IMG/VR virus record: IMGVR_UViG_3300011189_000017
Coordinates: 1 to 41,041 of that record
Length of the DNA stretch: 41,041 bases
Source: a virus
Strand: one strand, 5' to 3'
Positions within the stretch are counted from its first letter, which is position 1. Every line of letters starts with the position of its first letter. The position numbers were made by a program, and so were the translations under genes. The notes below the pieces were generated by a model that saw only the letters and a list, made by a program, of their open reading frames with translations, searched no databases and was not told where the DNA came from. Shown here in pieces: positions 29,515 through 37,900 of the stretch.

Positions 29515-30612
29515 ATGAGTAATACGTCGTTAGCGGTGAAAGAGCTTCCAAATAAAACCCCTCAGAAAACTGAGGAGGTTAGAAAATCAGAGAGTCAGGC
29601 AAAGAAGCTGGACTCTTTCTTAAAAAGTCAGGCTCCCGAGTCCAAGGCACTTATTTTGATGCAACCAACACCGGACCCCGATGCGATGGGAGCCGCAATA
29701 GGTATGCAATGGTTGTTAGAGGTTAAATATGGAATGACTTCGGATCTTTATTCTATTGGGGATCTAAGTCATCCACAAAATAAGACTGCCCGAAATGTTC
29801 TGGATATCCGTCATTTTGTTCGGGATGAAAATTTCGATGCGAGTCCCTATGATACTGTTATCGTAGTGGATACAGTTCCCCAGAATACGGGATTTTCCGA
29901 TGTTCTTGATGCTTTCCATATCGTTATTGATCATCATCAGTTTGAGATCGAAACTGATTTCGTAGATATCAGGTCCGTAGGTTCTTGTTCTTCTATTGTC
30001 TGGGACTACCTTAGGCACTTTGAGATGAATTTCGATAGTGAGAAAGGGGCACAGGTAGCAACGGCTCTTCTCTTTGGCATACGGAATGATACAGGCGGTC
30101 TACTGTCAGAGAATACCGGAAAGTTAGATATCGAAGCTCATGCAGACCTTATGTCTTGGATTGATCGGAAAAAGTTGCAAGAAATCATCCATTATAGTTT
30201 TCCAACGTATCTCTATGAGTTACGATCTTTGGCCATCGAAAATAAGGTAGTTAAAGATTCGGTACTTGTCTCGGGGTTAGGGATTCTCACCTCTAAAAAG
30301 AGGGATGTTCTTCCTATTATTGCAGATGAGTTTATTAGGATGGAAGGTATCGAGACAGTGGTTGTCTTTGCTCTGGTAGAGGACTCTATTGAGGCCAGTG
30401 TGCGATCCCGCAATTCTTCTCTGAATGTTCATGATTTCTGTCGGCGGATCTTTGGCGAAGATTATGCGGGCGGAAAACAGGGAAGTGGTGGTGCTCGTGT
30501 CCCTATGGGATTTTTATATTCATCTTCGGATCAAGAAGAGTTGCGAAATGCTATCTGTCATGCTGCACAAAAGATTCTCACTCAGAGGATCCTCAGTCAT
30601 TTGCTGGGGTAA
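29515..30612 (+). CDS. DHH/DHHA1-family phosphoesterase (NrnA/GdpP-like)
   Basis: The ATG at 29515 (GGAG 7 nt upstream) gives 365 residues. The DHH domain shows TPDPDAMGAA (about 51), VVDTVP (about 118), VIDHHQ (about 137) and RNDTGG (about 190), the Mn2+ sites of DHH phosphoesterases. The DHHA1 domain has SVRSRNSSLNVHDFCRRIFG followed by GGKQGSGGARVPMG (about 318-332), a glycine-rich substrate loop. Known relatives degrade oligo-RNA (nanoRNase), pAp or linear and cyclic dinucleotides. It has no signal sequence. The adjacent MBL-fold hydrolase suggests joint action on nucleotides, but this is inference. Confidence 0.85.
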   Translation: MSNTSLAVKELPNKTPQKTEEVRKSESQAKKLDSFLKSQAPESKALILMQPTPDPDAMGAAIGMQWLLEVKYGMTSDLYSIGDLSHPQNKTARNVLDIRHFVRDENFDASPYDTVIVVDTVPQNTGFSDVLDAFHIVIDHHQFEIETDFVDIRSVGSCSSIVWDYLRHFEMNFDSEKGAQVATALLFGIRNDTGGLLSENTGKLDIEAHADLMSWIDRKKLQEIIHYSFPTYLYELRSLAIENKVVKDSVLVSGLGILTSKKRDVLPIIADEFIRMEGIETVVVFALVEDSIEASVRSRNSSLNVHDFCRRIFGEDYAGGKQGSGGARVPMGFLYSSSDQEELRNAICHAAQKILTQRILSHLLG

Positions 30613-30677
30613 TGGTTTGACCTAAATTTTTCATGTGATACGAGGAAGTTTAGTTCTTAATAAGAAGAGGGAAGGAA

Positions 30678-31478
30678 ATGAAAATTACATTCTTAGGAAC
30701 TGGCGGCGCATTCTCGCGCATTAAAGAAAACTATCAGAACAATTCCATCATCGAGATGGCGGATGGATACAGTCTTCTTATTGATTGTGGTACAACTGCT
30801 TTAGAGTCTCTTTCCAAGTTAGAAGGGTACAAAGAAGCTCCCCATAAAATAGATGGTGTCTTGGTAACACATATTCACGCGGATCATGTAGGAGGTTTAG
30901 AGGAATTAGCCTTCCGAAATTATTTCCTAGAGGATAAAAGAAAGATCGACCTTTTTATTTCTCCTGCGTTACTCCCTATGAGATCTGGAGAAGTAGGGGA
31001 TGGAACAGACCTTTGGGAAAATTGTTTGAAAGGCGGTTTGCAACATATTCAAGATGCTGAAAGCAATCCCTTGAAGGCTACTTTAGACACGTATTTTAAT
31101 GTTATTATGTCAAATGAGTTCCATATACGAGGAAGTTCTTTTATTCTCTTTAAGACGGAACATGTGTCTGGTAAGGCCAGTTTTGGATTTTATATTACGG
31201 AAACGAAAGATGAGAACAAGCCTAAGATGTCTTTGTTTTCTGCGGATTCAAAACGATTGGATCCTACCTTATATGAGGTAGCAGATTTGATTTTTCATGA
31301 CTGCGCTTTTTTCCCGAAGTATCCTTCGACGGTTCATACCCATTTTGAAGAGTTGTGTGAATTACCTTTAGAAGTACGGAAGAAGATAAAGATCATGCAC
31401 TACGGAGATCCAAAGAATCAACCCGATGATTTGTGTAATATGGATCTGGTGAAGGCTCACCAGTCCTATATGTTATAA
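30678..31478 (+). CDS. Metallo-beta-lactamase-fold hydrolase (RNase Z / phosphodiesterase-like)
   Basis: This 266-residue protein has FLGTGGAFSR (about 4-13), THIHADHVGGLEEL (about 64-77; H-x-H-x-D-H metal motif), KTEHVSGKASFGF, LFSADSKRL, LIFHDCAFF and VHTHFEEL. The order fits RNase Z/ElaC-type MBL phosphodiesterases. Phage MBL proteins of this size include Apyc1, which cleaves cyclic pyrimidine signals in Pycsar immunity, and tRNA-processing enzymes; either substrate is possible. GAGGG about 6 nt before the ATG provides the ribosome-binding site. It lies 65 bases after the DHH phosphoesterase. Confidence 0.8.
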   Translation: MKITFLGTGGAFSRIKENYQNNSIIEMADGYSLLIDCGTTALESLSKLEGYKEAPHKIDGVLVTHIHADHVGGLEELAFRNYFLEDKRKIDLFISPALLPMRSGEVGDGTDLWENCLKGGLQHIQDAESNPLKATLDTYFNVIMSNEFHIRGSSFILFKTEHVSGKASFGFYITETKDENKPKMSLFSADSKRLDPTLYEVADLIFHDCAFFPKYPSTVHTHFEELCELPLEVRKKIKIMHYGDPKNQPDDLCNMDLVKAHQSYML

Positions 31479-31505
31479 AACCAAAACTCTGAATAAGAGA
31501 AAAAA

Positions 31506-32066
31506 ATGTCTCAACATGCTGGAAGACAAGTTCTACTATTGAATGCAGACTACAGACCTCATTCTGTCATTACTTGGAAAGATGCTATCGTGATGATGAT
31601 GCAAGGGAAGGCTGAGACCGTTGTTGAATATGAAGACTGGCAGGTAAGAAGCCCTTCTATCACTATCAAAGTTCCTTCTGTCCTAGTTCTTTTGAAGTAT
31701 ATTGTTTTTAGGCAGGATGTGAAATTTAATCGTGCCAATATCTACGCCCGAGATAATCACCAGTGCCAGTTCTGTGGTAAAAAAGCGGGTGCAGGTCATA
31801 AGCTAAAGATTTCCGATCTTACTTTTGATCATGTTAGGCCACGATCAAAAGGCGGAAAAACAAATTGGTTTAACATCGTTACGGCGTGTCAGAACTGCAA
31901 TACTAAAAAAGCAGACAAGACGCCAAGACAGGCAGGAATGTCTCTTATGAATGAACCTGGCCAGCCCAAGAAGGTGAACAATGTAGAGTTTGCTTTGTCT
32001 TCTAGATCCATTCCAGAAGCGTGGAGAGACTATCTCTACTGGACACAGGAACTAGATCAGGATTAG
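31506..32066 (+). CDS. HNH endonuclease
   Basis: This 186-residue protein has LLLNADYRPHSVITWKDAI (about 10-28) and VRSPSITIKVPSVLVLLKYI, an N-terminal domain common to a group of bacterial HNH proteins. The HNH site includes CQFCGKK (about 86), FDHVRPRSKGGKTNWFNIVTAC (about 108-129) and CQNCNTKK, giving the His plus two CxxC zinc knuckles. It is full length and closely resembles stand-alone bacterial HNH enzymes rather than phage homing genes. It could be a transferred gene or a DNA-processing enzyme. No introns or splice relics are seen near it. A terminator follows. Confidence 0.85.
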   Translation: MSQHAGRQVLLLNADYRPHSVITWKDAIVMMMQGKAETVVEYEDWQVRSPSITIKVPSVLVLLKYIVFRQDVKFNRANIYARDNHQCQFCGKKAGAGHKLKISDLTFDHVRPRSKGGKTNWFNIVTACQNCNTKKADKTPRQAGMSLMNEPGQPKKVNNVEFALSSRSIPEAWRDYLYWTQELDQD

Positions 32067-32111
32067 AGATTATTAAAAGCTGATTCTGATAATAAGAGTA
32101 GTGAATAATAC

Positions 32112-32150
32112 AAAAGGGAAATCTCCTGAAAAGGGGGTTTCCCTTTTTTA
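32112..32150 (+). terminator. Rho-independent terminator
   Basis: AAAAGGGAAA (32112-32121) pairs in part with TTTCCCTTTT (32138-32147) across a 16-nt loop, followed by T residues. It lies about 45 bases after the HNH stop. Confidence 0.75.
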
Positions 32151-32287
32151 GATCCGGTATTTCATTTTTAGGAACTATTAGTAGTTATTATATTTTCTAT
32201 AATGAGTTTCCCATGTATTTTACACAAGGCATTTTCCTTCATTTTTTAGTGCTAAACGCAGAAGTCTATTTTCTAGGGACCTCTTCT

Positions 32288-33640
32288 ATGGAAAATCCCG
32301 ATGCAAATATATTTCTGAAAGCTCTTAATTCTGATTTTATTTTTCATCCTAACTGGGAATCTGTGGGAGCCACAATTCTCCTTGAATATAGAGATGATCT
32401 GAAAACTTCCAGAGCTTATATTCCTGGGGATATTTTGTATAGATATAAGATGCGAATGCGTCCTCACGTCGTTAAGGTCATGAGAGCCAATTACCCCGCT
32501 ACTAGTTTTGTGTGGAATGAAATGCCTGATGCTGAGGAATTTGAAGGAATCCAAAGTTATCAAACCTTTGGTAGAAAAGAAGACTGCAAATGGCAACAGG
32601 AAAATCTTCCATCTGATAGGGCCGTATTCGCTTCTACAAAGGTTTCTGATCCTTATTCGCTAGGTAAACCGGGCGGACCCTGTAAAATCGTCCAGAAGAT
32701 TGATGAGGCTCCCCTACCAGCTCCTAAGAAAAAGGATCTTGTAAAAGATATTCACAAAGGAAAAGGATTAGATAATTCGGACGCCTCTAAAATTTATGAG
32801 AAAGAGGTAGTTCCTATTAGTGACGGTCAAGTATTTAGCAAATTGGGTATCACTAACCATGCTCAGTATCGAATGGATTTTCGTTCCATTCCCATAGAGT
32901 CTGTGAAGAGGGCGTTACAGGAATTTGAAAGATGGTTTTTATATCGACAAGAAAACCCTCATAAAATGAAAACGAAAGATCGTAACATGTTGCAGGATCT
33001 AGCGCAAGGAGATCCCGTAGAATTTTCAGCTAATAATGAAGGACTAACCATTATTTTTACTGCTCCCCATAGAGGAAAGGCAAGATTGATATCTACGTGG
33101 TGGACAGGTAAGAGAAACCCCAGACCTCCCAAGCCGGGAGAATGCAAAAGACAATTACAAGGAGAGATACAAATGAGTGATTCATTAGAAAAAATTTCAA
33201 CAGAATTGATGTTAACTTCCTCCCTATTTGATGATAGAACTTCCTGTGGAGGTTCCTGTGGATGTGGTGGAGGTGGAGACGAAGAGGTGGGAGTCGGAAC
33301 GATAGGGGGACCTAAAGAGAAAAAGTATGTAGGGGGACCTAAAGAAGAGTTTATAGGTTTTCCCGCAGAGTATGCAGTTCCAGAACCCCAAAAAATACAT
33401 GATTATACAATGGACCCCAAAACTCCAGAAGATGATCTTTTTGGGAATTTAGAATGGGATTGGGAGCAAGAGCTAGAACACGAATATGAATTCAACGTCG
33501 AAGGCGATGTTTATATTTTCAATAGTGGTCCTGGTCAAAAGAATGATGATCGTGAATGGTTTGATTTTGTTCGTAGCTTAAAAGGATACGATGACTCTGA
33601 ACTACCAGAGATCCCCGCTACAGCTTTCCCCACAAATTAA
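32288..33640 (+). CDS. Large phage protein with internal in-frame start and Cys-rich segment
   Basis: The ATG at 32288 (AGGGA 8-9 nt upstream) gives 450 residues; an upstream ATG at 32213 has a weaker site. Residues 1-295 include a domain (YRMDFRSIPIESVKRALQEFERWF...GLTIIFTAPHRGKARLISTWWTG, about 199-275) reminiscent of large-phage virion-associated proteins. At residue 296 an ATG (33173) follows a strong GGAGAG ribosome-binding site and begins MSDSLEKISTELMLTSSLFDD. Next comes CGGSCGCGGGG, a Cys-rich metal-binding-type stretch, and an acidic C-terminus. It is either a fusion or a nested two-product gene. Role unknown; possibly structural. Confidence 0.6.
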   Translation: MENPDANIFLKALNSDFIFHPNWESVGATILLEYRDDLKTSRAYIPGDILYRYKMRMRPHVVKVMRANYPATSFVWNEMPDAEEFEGIQSYQTFGRKEDCKWQQENLPSDRAVFASTKVSDPYSLGKPGGPCKIVQKIDEAPLPAPKKKDLVKDIHKGKGLDNSDASKIYEKEVVPISDGQVFSKLGITNHAQYRMDFRSIPIESVKRALQEFERWFLYRQENPHKMKTKDRNMLQDLAQGDPVEFSANNEGLTIIFTAPHRGKARLISTWWTGKRNPRPPKPGECKRQLQGEIQMSDSLEKISTELMLTSSLFDDRTSCGGSCGCGGGGDEEVGVGTIGGPKEKKYVGGPKEEFIGFPAEYAVPEPQKIHDYTMDPKTPEDDLFGNLEWDWEQELEHEYEFNVEGDVYIFNSGPGQKNDDREWFDFVRSLKGYDDSELPEIPATAFPTN

Positions 33641-33730
33641 TGAAATCCTTTGGATAAATTTAACCCTCGCATTTGTTAATTAATGGGATACCTTTGTATC
33701 TCTTTCCGTTATAAGCAGAAGAGGAAGTAC

Positions 33731-35227
33731 ATGAGTAGTGACCAGCCGTTTGATGGAGAAGGAAAGTCGATCCGTGAAATCCTAAATATGGGATTAAATT
33801 TCTGGAAAAAGGATACTGTTCAGAAAGTGTTGGGTTCCAGTGAAGAGATTATTAATTTGGTATTGGCTACCAAAACCAAATCTCCCTTGGCTATGGGCAA
33901 AATAGGTCTTCGGGTAACTTCCGAAGTTTTGGATTTTTACGATTCGACTCGTATTAAGGAAGTAAAATCTCCAGTCTGGACTTGTTGGAGACAGATGACG
34001 GAAGGCGGTTACCAGACTGTAGTTCCCTCATATTTATCCGTTCTTTTTCTACCTTTTGTAGACCAATCCAAAATCAAAATTTTGATGCAGGAAGAAGTGG
34101 GCGCTCCTAACCAAAGAGCGCACTCCATGTACACGTATCCCTTAGACTCTGAAGCTTCTTTATATTGGGTTGATGATAATACAGAAAGTACCAATGTAAT
34201 TTGTCCCCCTGACTATGACTTAGCAGAGGCTAAAGACAGTCTTATTAAGTATGTGTGGAGCAAGTACGATAACCATATTGAGATTAATATTCATGATGGA
34301 ACTGGAGAATTCGAGTTTCATGAAAAGAGTCCCTTGCCCTGGAGATATGAAGGAGAACAAGGTCCGAGGTTGATCCATAGATGGAAAAAGTTCTACGACC
34401 AAAAGATTCGACGATCAGTTATTCTACATGGTCCTCCCGGAACAGGTAAGAGTACGCTGGCGAGGCAAGCATCTAGAGAATTAGATGGTAAAGTTCTTTT
34501 CGTGCCCGTTCGCATTTTACAGGCTCTTTCCAATCAGAAGTATTTTACCTCAGCAGTAGAATTATTGCAACCCGATATTCTCATCATTGACGATGTGGAT
34601 CGCCTTAATCAGAATTCCCTTGATATGCTTCTTTCTTTCTTTGAAGAGACTGAAACTAAGGTACCATTGCTTATTGCAACTACCAATCATATCAGCAAGC
34701 TTCCTACCGCTATCAAGCGTCCTGGTCGGTTCGATGAGATTTGGAAAATCGAGGCTCCCAATGATGAAATTCGTGTGAGAGTTATTACTTATCTCGCAGA
34801 ATTGGAAGGGGTAAAACTTTCGTCCGAGCAGTCCGAGATTTTATCCTCTATTGGGTCAGATAGAAATCTTCCAGGCGCTCATATTCGAGAAATAGTCAGA
34901 CGGATATCTGTATTGGGATGGGAAGAAGCAGTCAATTTTACGGGAGATGACCTTACTTTCAAACCAGAATGGACGAAGAGGGACGAGTATGATTCTCTTC
35001 CCGATCGTAATGTAGGTTATGTAAAAGATGCAGAATTTATGGAATTAGATGATTACGACTATGATGAGCTTGAATATTATGAAGGTTTTGCAGATGAGTG
35101 TGGTAAAGGATTGAGAGAGCCCCCAGATAAAGCAGTAGCTACATTAGGCAAGTATAAATCATTTACTACACAAAAAAAAGCAGCACCACCATCATCATCT
35201 AACCTAATAGGGGAGAAATCCGAATGA
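33731..35227 (+). CDS. AAA+ ATPase with acidic C-terminal tail
   Basis: The ATG at 33731 (GAGGAAG about 5 nt upstream) gives 498 residues. The N-terminal ~220 residues are unrecognised (LNFWKKDTVQKVLGS; VPSYLSVLFLPFVDQSKIKIL), roughly where BCS1-like AAA proteins carry their specific domain. The AAA+ core shows GPPGTGKS (Walker A, about 233), LQPDILIIDDVDR (Walker B, about 280), LLIATTNH (sensor 1), KRPGRFDEIW (arginine finger, about 330) and a lid. The C-terminus is acidic and Tyr-rich (ELDDYDYDELEYYEG). It is probably a protein- or complex-remodelling ATPase in infection. The next gene overlaps by 4 nt with its own GGGGAG ribosome-binding site, so both are coupled. Confidence 0.8.
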   Translation: MSSDQPFDGEGKSIREILNMGLNFWKKDTVQKVLGSSEEIINLVLATKTKSPLAMGKIGLRVTSEVLDFYDSTRIKEVKSPVWTCWRQMTEGGYQTVVPSYLSVLFLPFVDQSKIKILMQEEVGAPNQRAHSMYTYPLDSEASLYWVDDNTESTNVICPPDYDLAEAKDSLIKYVWSKYDNHIEINIHDGTGEFEFHEKSPLPWRYEGEQGPRLIHRWKKFYDQKIRRSVILHGPPGTGKSTLARQASRELDGKVLFVPVRILQALSNQKYFTSAVELLQPDILIIDDVDRLNQNSLDMLLSFFEETETKVPLLIATTNHISKLPTAIKRPGRFDEIWKIEAPNDEIRVRVITYLAELEGVKLSSEQSEILSSIGSDRNLPGAHIREIVRRISVLGWEEAVNFTGDDLTFKPEWTKRDEYDSLPDRNVGYVKDAEFMELDDYDYDELEYYEGFADECGKGLREPPDKAVATLGKYKSFTTQKKAAPPSSSNLIGEKSE

Positions 35228-35586
35228 GTTGTGAAGATAATGATGACGACAAACCCATTAACCCTGCTCCTAGAGATTGTTTTTGGTATCGACAGGGAAA
35301 ATGTTTCTTATTTAGTATGTCAGAACAGTGGGTTTTTGAAATAATGGCAACAACTCCTGAGGCCCGCACAGATTTATTGTCGTGTGCTAATAATAACCAC
35401 TGTCCCATGACCGAACCTGCTTTTGTGGAATTTGCAGAAAGGGATGTTTCTGTCAAGGATGCTTTGTACTATTCAGATAAGTGGCAGAAAATAGCCAGTA
35501 GGTATATCGACCGGCACAGGCAGATTCAACAAGGAACTGTTTTTCGGGAAGCGGATGGAGAGAATGAGGGAGGTGAAGACGAATGA
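35224..35586 (+). CDS. Small Cys-containing protein coupled to the AAA+ ATPase
   Basis: This 120-residue protein has an ATGA overlap with the ATPase stop. Cys residues at RDCFWYRQGKCF (about 19-27) and LLSCANNNHCPM (about 53-62) form a potential zinc site. A helical part follows (ALYYSDKWQKIASRYIDRHRQI) and then an acidic tail (EADGENEGGEDE). It may be a small partner or adaptor of the ATPase, inferred only from coupling. Confidence 0.55.
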   Translation: MSCEDNDDDKPINPAPRDCFWYRQGKCFLFSMSEQWVFEIMATTPEARTDLLSCANNNHCPMTEPAFVEFAERDVSVKDALYYSDKWQKIASRYIDRHRQIQQGTVFREADGENEGGEDE

Positions 35587-35915
35587 GAGATTCAGTAATT
35601 AAAAAAGTAATGTCGGCCATCACATCTATAACGGATATCCATAACAAACAGGTAGCCCCACTTCTTACCGAACACCACAAAGATATCGCTTCATCTAAAG
35701 AAGATATTAAGGCGTTGTATGAATTGGTAGAGATGTATTTTTTCGTGATTACAAAAGCAATGGCAACGGGGCTTTTCGATCCAGATGAAAATGGAGAACG
35801 AAAAAACATAGTGGCAATCATGTCAGAGATGGATAAAATGCAGGATCATTATCTTTCTTGCGTTTCTATTGTCTCATTTTTCTCCCAAATGAAGCATCTA
35901 GAAGACCTAGAATAA
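35583..35915 (+). CDS. Small helical hypothetical protein
   Basis: This 110-residue protein has an excellent GGAGGTG ribosome-binding site and a 4-nt overlap with the previous gene. It is all helical by composition (VIKKVMSAITSITDIHNKQVAP; DIKALYELVEMYFFVITKAMATGLF; IVAIMSEMDKMQDHYLSCVSIVSFFSQ). The pattern suggests an amphipathic helical bundle. Co-translation with the ATPase operon suggests a shared complex. No family is recognised. Confidence 0.5.
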   Translation: MRDSVIKKVMSAITSITDIHNKQVAPLLTEHHKDIASSKEDIKALYELVEMYFFVITKAMATGLFDPDENGERKNIVAIMSEMDKMQDHYLSCVSIVSFFSQMKHLEDLE

Positions 35916-36007
35916 AACAAACCCGCTATTTTACTTATAGATGCTCTAATTAGTTTAGAACACCGACAATGTTATTTTTCTAAAGTAGTGATCAAAGGGT
36001 AAGCAAC

Positions 36008-36451
36008 ATGCGAATGAATGGTTGTGTAAAATTTTTCAATCACCAAAGAGGATTCGGATTCGTTGAAGTCGAGAACGAAGAAGGGGAATCTATTGATTAT
36101 TTTGTCCACATTACGGATGTGGAAGGTGAAATGTTATTGGGAGGGGAAGAAGTATCCTTCAAACCTGTTAACGGTCACAAGGGTAATCAGGCTATTGAGG
36201 TAGAACGATTGAATCCTCCTATTATGGAAAAAGAAGTAGGAAGCGTTCAATTTTATAATCCTGAAAGGGGATTTGGCTTCATAAGCCGAGAAGGCAAAGC
36301 AGATGTCTTTGCTCATTTTACTGACTTTGAAGATATCGAAGATCCAATTGATATCGAAGAAGACATGGAAGTTAAATTCGTGGTTCGAGAGGGCCGCGAC
36401 GGAAGAGATAGAGCCTATCAAATACACAGAGTAGATGCAGATAAGGAGTAA
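36008..36451 (+). CDS. Tandem cold-shock-domain RNA-binding protein
   Basis: This 147-residue protein contains two cold-shock (OB-fold) domains. The first has GCVKFFNHQRGFGFVEVE and YFVHITDVEG (RNP1-like KFFxxxxGFGFV, RNP2-like YFVHI). The second has GSVQFYNPERGFGFISRE and VFAHFTDFE. Both hold the aromatic RNA-binding residues. The fused double arrangement differs from the single-domain bacterial CspA. It probably binds single-stranded RNA or DNA in the infected cell and could act as an antiterminator or mRNA chaperone. AAGGG lies 7 nt before the ATG. Confidence 0.85.
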   Translation: MRMNGCVKFFNHQRGFGFVEVENEEGESIDYFVHITDVEGEMLLGGEEVSFKPVNGHKGNQAIEVERLNPPIMEKEVGSVQFYNPERGFGFISREGKADVFAHFTDFEDIEDPIDIEEDMEVKFVVREGRDGRDRAYQIHRVDADKE

Positions 36452-36457
36452 AAAGTT

Positions 36458-36916
36458 ATGGCAAAACATAAACATGGTCATTATGTCCCTCTTTCTGAGA
36501 AAGAGCAGGACGTTGTTCAGAGAATGTTAGAAAACGAAGACCTATACGTCCAGATAGTTGATTGGGGGTACCATCCTGCTCCCACAATTACTGCGGGAGA
36601 TAAAAGGGTACAGATTAGATTTCCTATGGAATTCAATCGCCCTGTAGGTCTGGAGATCCCTGTCCGTCATTTTCGACTTCGTTTGAAGATGAGGAATGGT
36701 AGAACAGTAGCAGAGACTATTGAGTCTACGGTGTACAATAATCAGCCTTTTTATATCACCGCAGGAATGCGAATTGATCTGGTATGGGATTTAGCACTGG
36801 ATTCGATTAGTGAAGATGTGCAAGATATGATCCTACCCAAAATTAAAGGAAAGAGAATTTCAACCATTAAGAATGGAAAATTGGTCAAAACCAAAACTGA
36901 GGATAAAAATGGCTAA
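36458..36916 (+). CDS. Hypothetical protein
   Basis: This 152-residue protein follows the cold-shock gene by 6 bases (AAGGAG ribosome-binding site). It has a beta-rich middle (VQIRFPMEFNRPVGLEIPVRHFRLRLKMRNGRTVAETIEST) flanked by helices, and a basic end (KIKGKRISTIKNGKLVKTKT). No known family is recognised. The next gene starts 8 bases before its stop, in another frame. Confidence 0.55.
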   Translation: MAKHKHGHYVPLSEKEQDVVQRMLENEDLYVQIVDWGYHPAPTITAGDKRVQIRFPMEFNRPVGLEIPVRHFRLRLKMRNGRTVAETIESTVYNNQPFYITAGMRIDLVWDLALDSISEDVQDMILPKIKGKRISTIKNGKLVKTKTEDKNG

Positions 36917-37136
36917 GAAGACGATGCGCCGTTACCTTAGAAAGCCTAAGAAACAGGTAAAAGCAGGCACTAATTGGAAATCCCTACATGATAGGGCTTT
37001 AGACCTAACTTCGGAAATGGACGCTAGTAAGGACCCCCGAGTTAGATTACTAAGGGGATACAAAGACTCTGAGAAAGTCCTGAGGAAACTATCAATTCTA
37101 GGACCTGCGGATTTAAAAAGAGAATTTGGAGAATGA
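36909..37136 (+). CDS. Small basic hypothetical protein
   Basis: The ATG at 36909 has GAGG 7 nt upstream and gives 75 residues; the longer frame from 36873 is unsupported. The N-terminus is very basic (KKTMRRYLRKPKKQVKAG). A helical part follows (SLHDRALDLTSEMDASKDPRVRLLRGY) and a short C-terminal tail. A nucleic-acid-binding or assembly role is possible but not shown. It ends just before a terminator. Confidence 0.5.
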   Translation: MAKKTMRRYLRKPKKQVKAGTNWKSLHDRALDLTSEMDASKDPRVRLLRGYKDSEKVLRKLSILGPADLKREFGE

Positions 37137-37138
37137 GA

Positions 37139-37166
37139 AAAAGCCCTTGCAAAAGGGCTTTTCTGT
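37139..37166 (+). terminator. Rho-independent terminator
   Basis: The perfect stem AAAAGCCCTT (37139-37148) / AAGGGCTTTT (37153-37162) has a GCAA tetraloop and ends in a T-run. It lies 2 bases after the stop at 37136. Confidence 0.85.
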
Positions 37167-37209
37167 TGGTACTCTTTTTACTGAATGTAGTATATTAATG
37201 GAGTGATAA

Positions 37210-37554
37210 ATGAAAGATGAACCTAGAGAGATATTAGTTCTCCATACTGGAGTAGATGAGTATCTGGCAAAATCTTTGGTTTCCTATTTAAGTGGGAAGT
37301 TACAGGGATATGTAGTTTCGAGAAGGAATGAAAGGTGGGGATGCAATCCAGATCTCTATTTGAATGTCCTTACTCTTAATAATGCTGGCGAAAATATAGA
37401 GATCCCTCTATGGGGCAAAAGTAATGTTATACCTGTTTCCACAACACCCTATCATAAAGCAGGTAATAGCTGCTACAAGTCTCAGATGTCTAAGAGAAGG
37501 TATGCAGACAGCCAGGCTAAAGAAATAGCACAGAAGCTCTCTGACAAGCTCTGA
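37210..37554 (+). CDS. Hypothetical protein
   Basis: This 114-residue protein has GGAG 7 nt before the ATG. Visible blocks are EILVLHTGVDEYLAKSLVSYLSGKLQGYVV (alpha/beta start), a Cys-containing loop (RWGCNPDLYLNVLTLNNAGENIEIPLWG) and a Ser/Lys/Tyr-rich end (YKSQMSKRRYADSQAKEIAQKL). No family is recognised. It converges with the minus-strand gene at 37558, with only 3 bases between stops. Confidence 0.5.
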   Translation: MKDEPREILVLHTGVDEYLAKSLVSYLSGKLQGYVVSRRNERWGCNPDLYLNVLTLNNAGENIEIPLWGKSNVIPVSTTPYHKAGNSCYKSQMSKRRYADSQAKEIAQKLSDKL

Positions 37555-37557
37555 AGT

Positions 37558-37812
37558 CTATTCCTCTTCATCTTCTGCATATAGATCTGATTTCCATTCT
37601 CCCCATTCGGTGAGATAAAAGGTCGCTATGATCCTTTTATCTCTTCTGGACTCGGATCTCATTGTAGTCAAAAGAACTTTCATTTGATATTGGTCAGGGA
37701 AAGCTTCAAATCCTAAAATTTCAACATCCTCCACTTTACCCTTGGAGGATGTTTTTGTTTTGTAGGTTTCTCCTATTTCAAAAGGAAAAGGGGGAATTGT
37801 TTGTATGGCCAT
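37558..37812 (-). CDS. Small hypothetical protein
   Basis: This 84-residue minus-strand protein is beta-rich (FEIGETYKTKTSSKGKVEDVEILGFEAF; YQMKVLLTTMRSESRRDKRIIATFYLTEWGEW) with an acidic C-terminus. It may be an SH3/KOW-like small beta barrel, judging by the GETYKTKTSSKGKVEDVEILG lead, but this is a loose resemblance. The ribosome-binding site is weak. It diverges from the dUTPase gene at 37901. Confidence 0.45.
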   Translation of the reverse strand: MAIQTIPPFPFEIGETYKTKTSSKGKVEDVEILGFEAFPDQYQMKVLLTTMRSESRRDKRIIATFYLTEWGEWKSDLYAEDEEE

Positions 37813-37900
37813 GTCGTTATTTCCGTATAAAGGGCTGATGTTGATCAGTTCCCCTACTAAACTAATGTTTAACTAAAAACCTTCCAACACTAGATAAAAA

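Noticed and set aside
31506-32066. HNH gene as part of an intron or intein
   Set aside because: No split flanking gene and no intein splice motifs; it stands alone with its own terminator.
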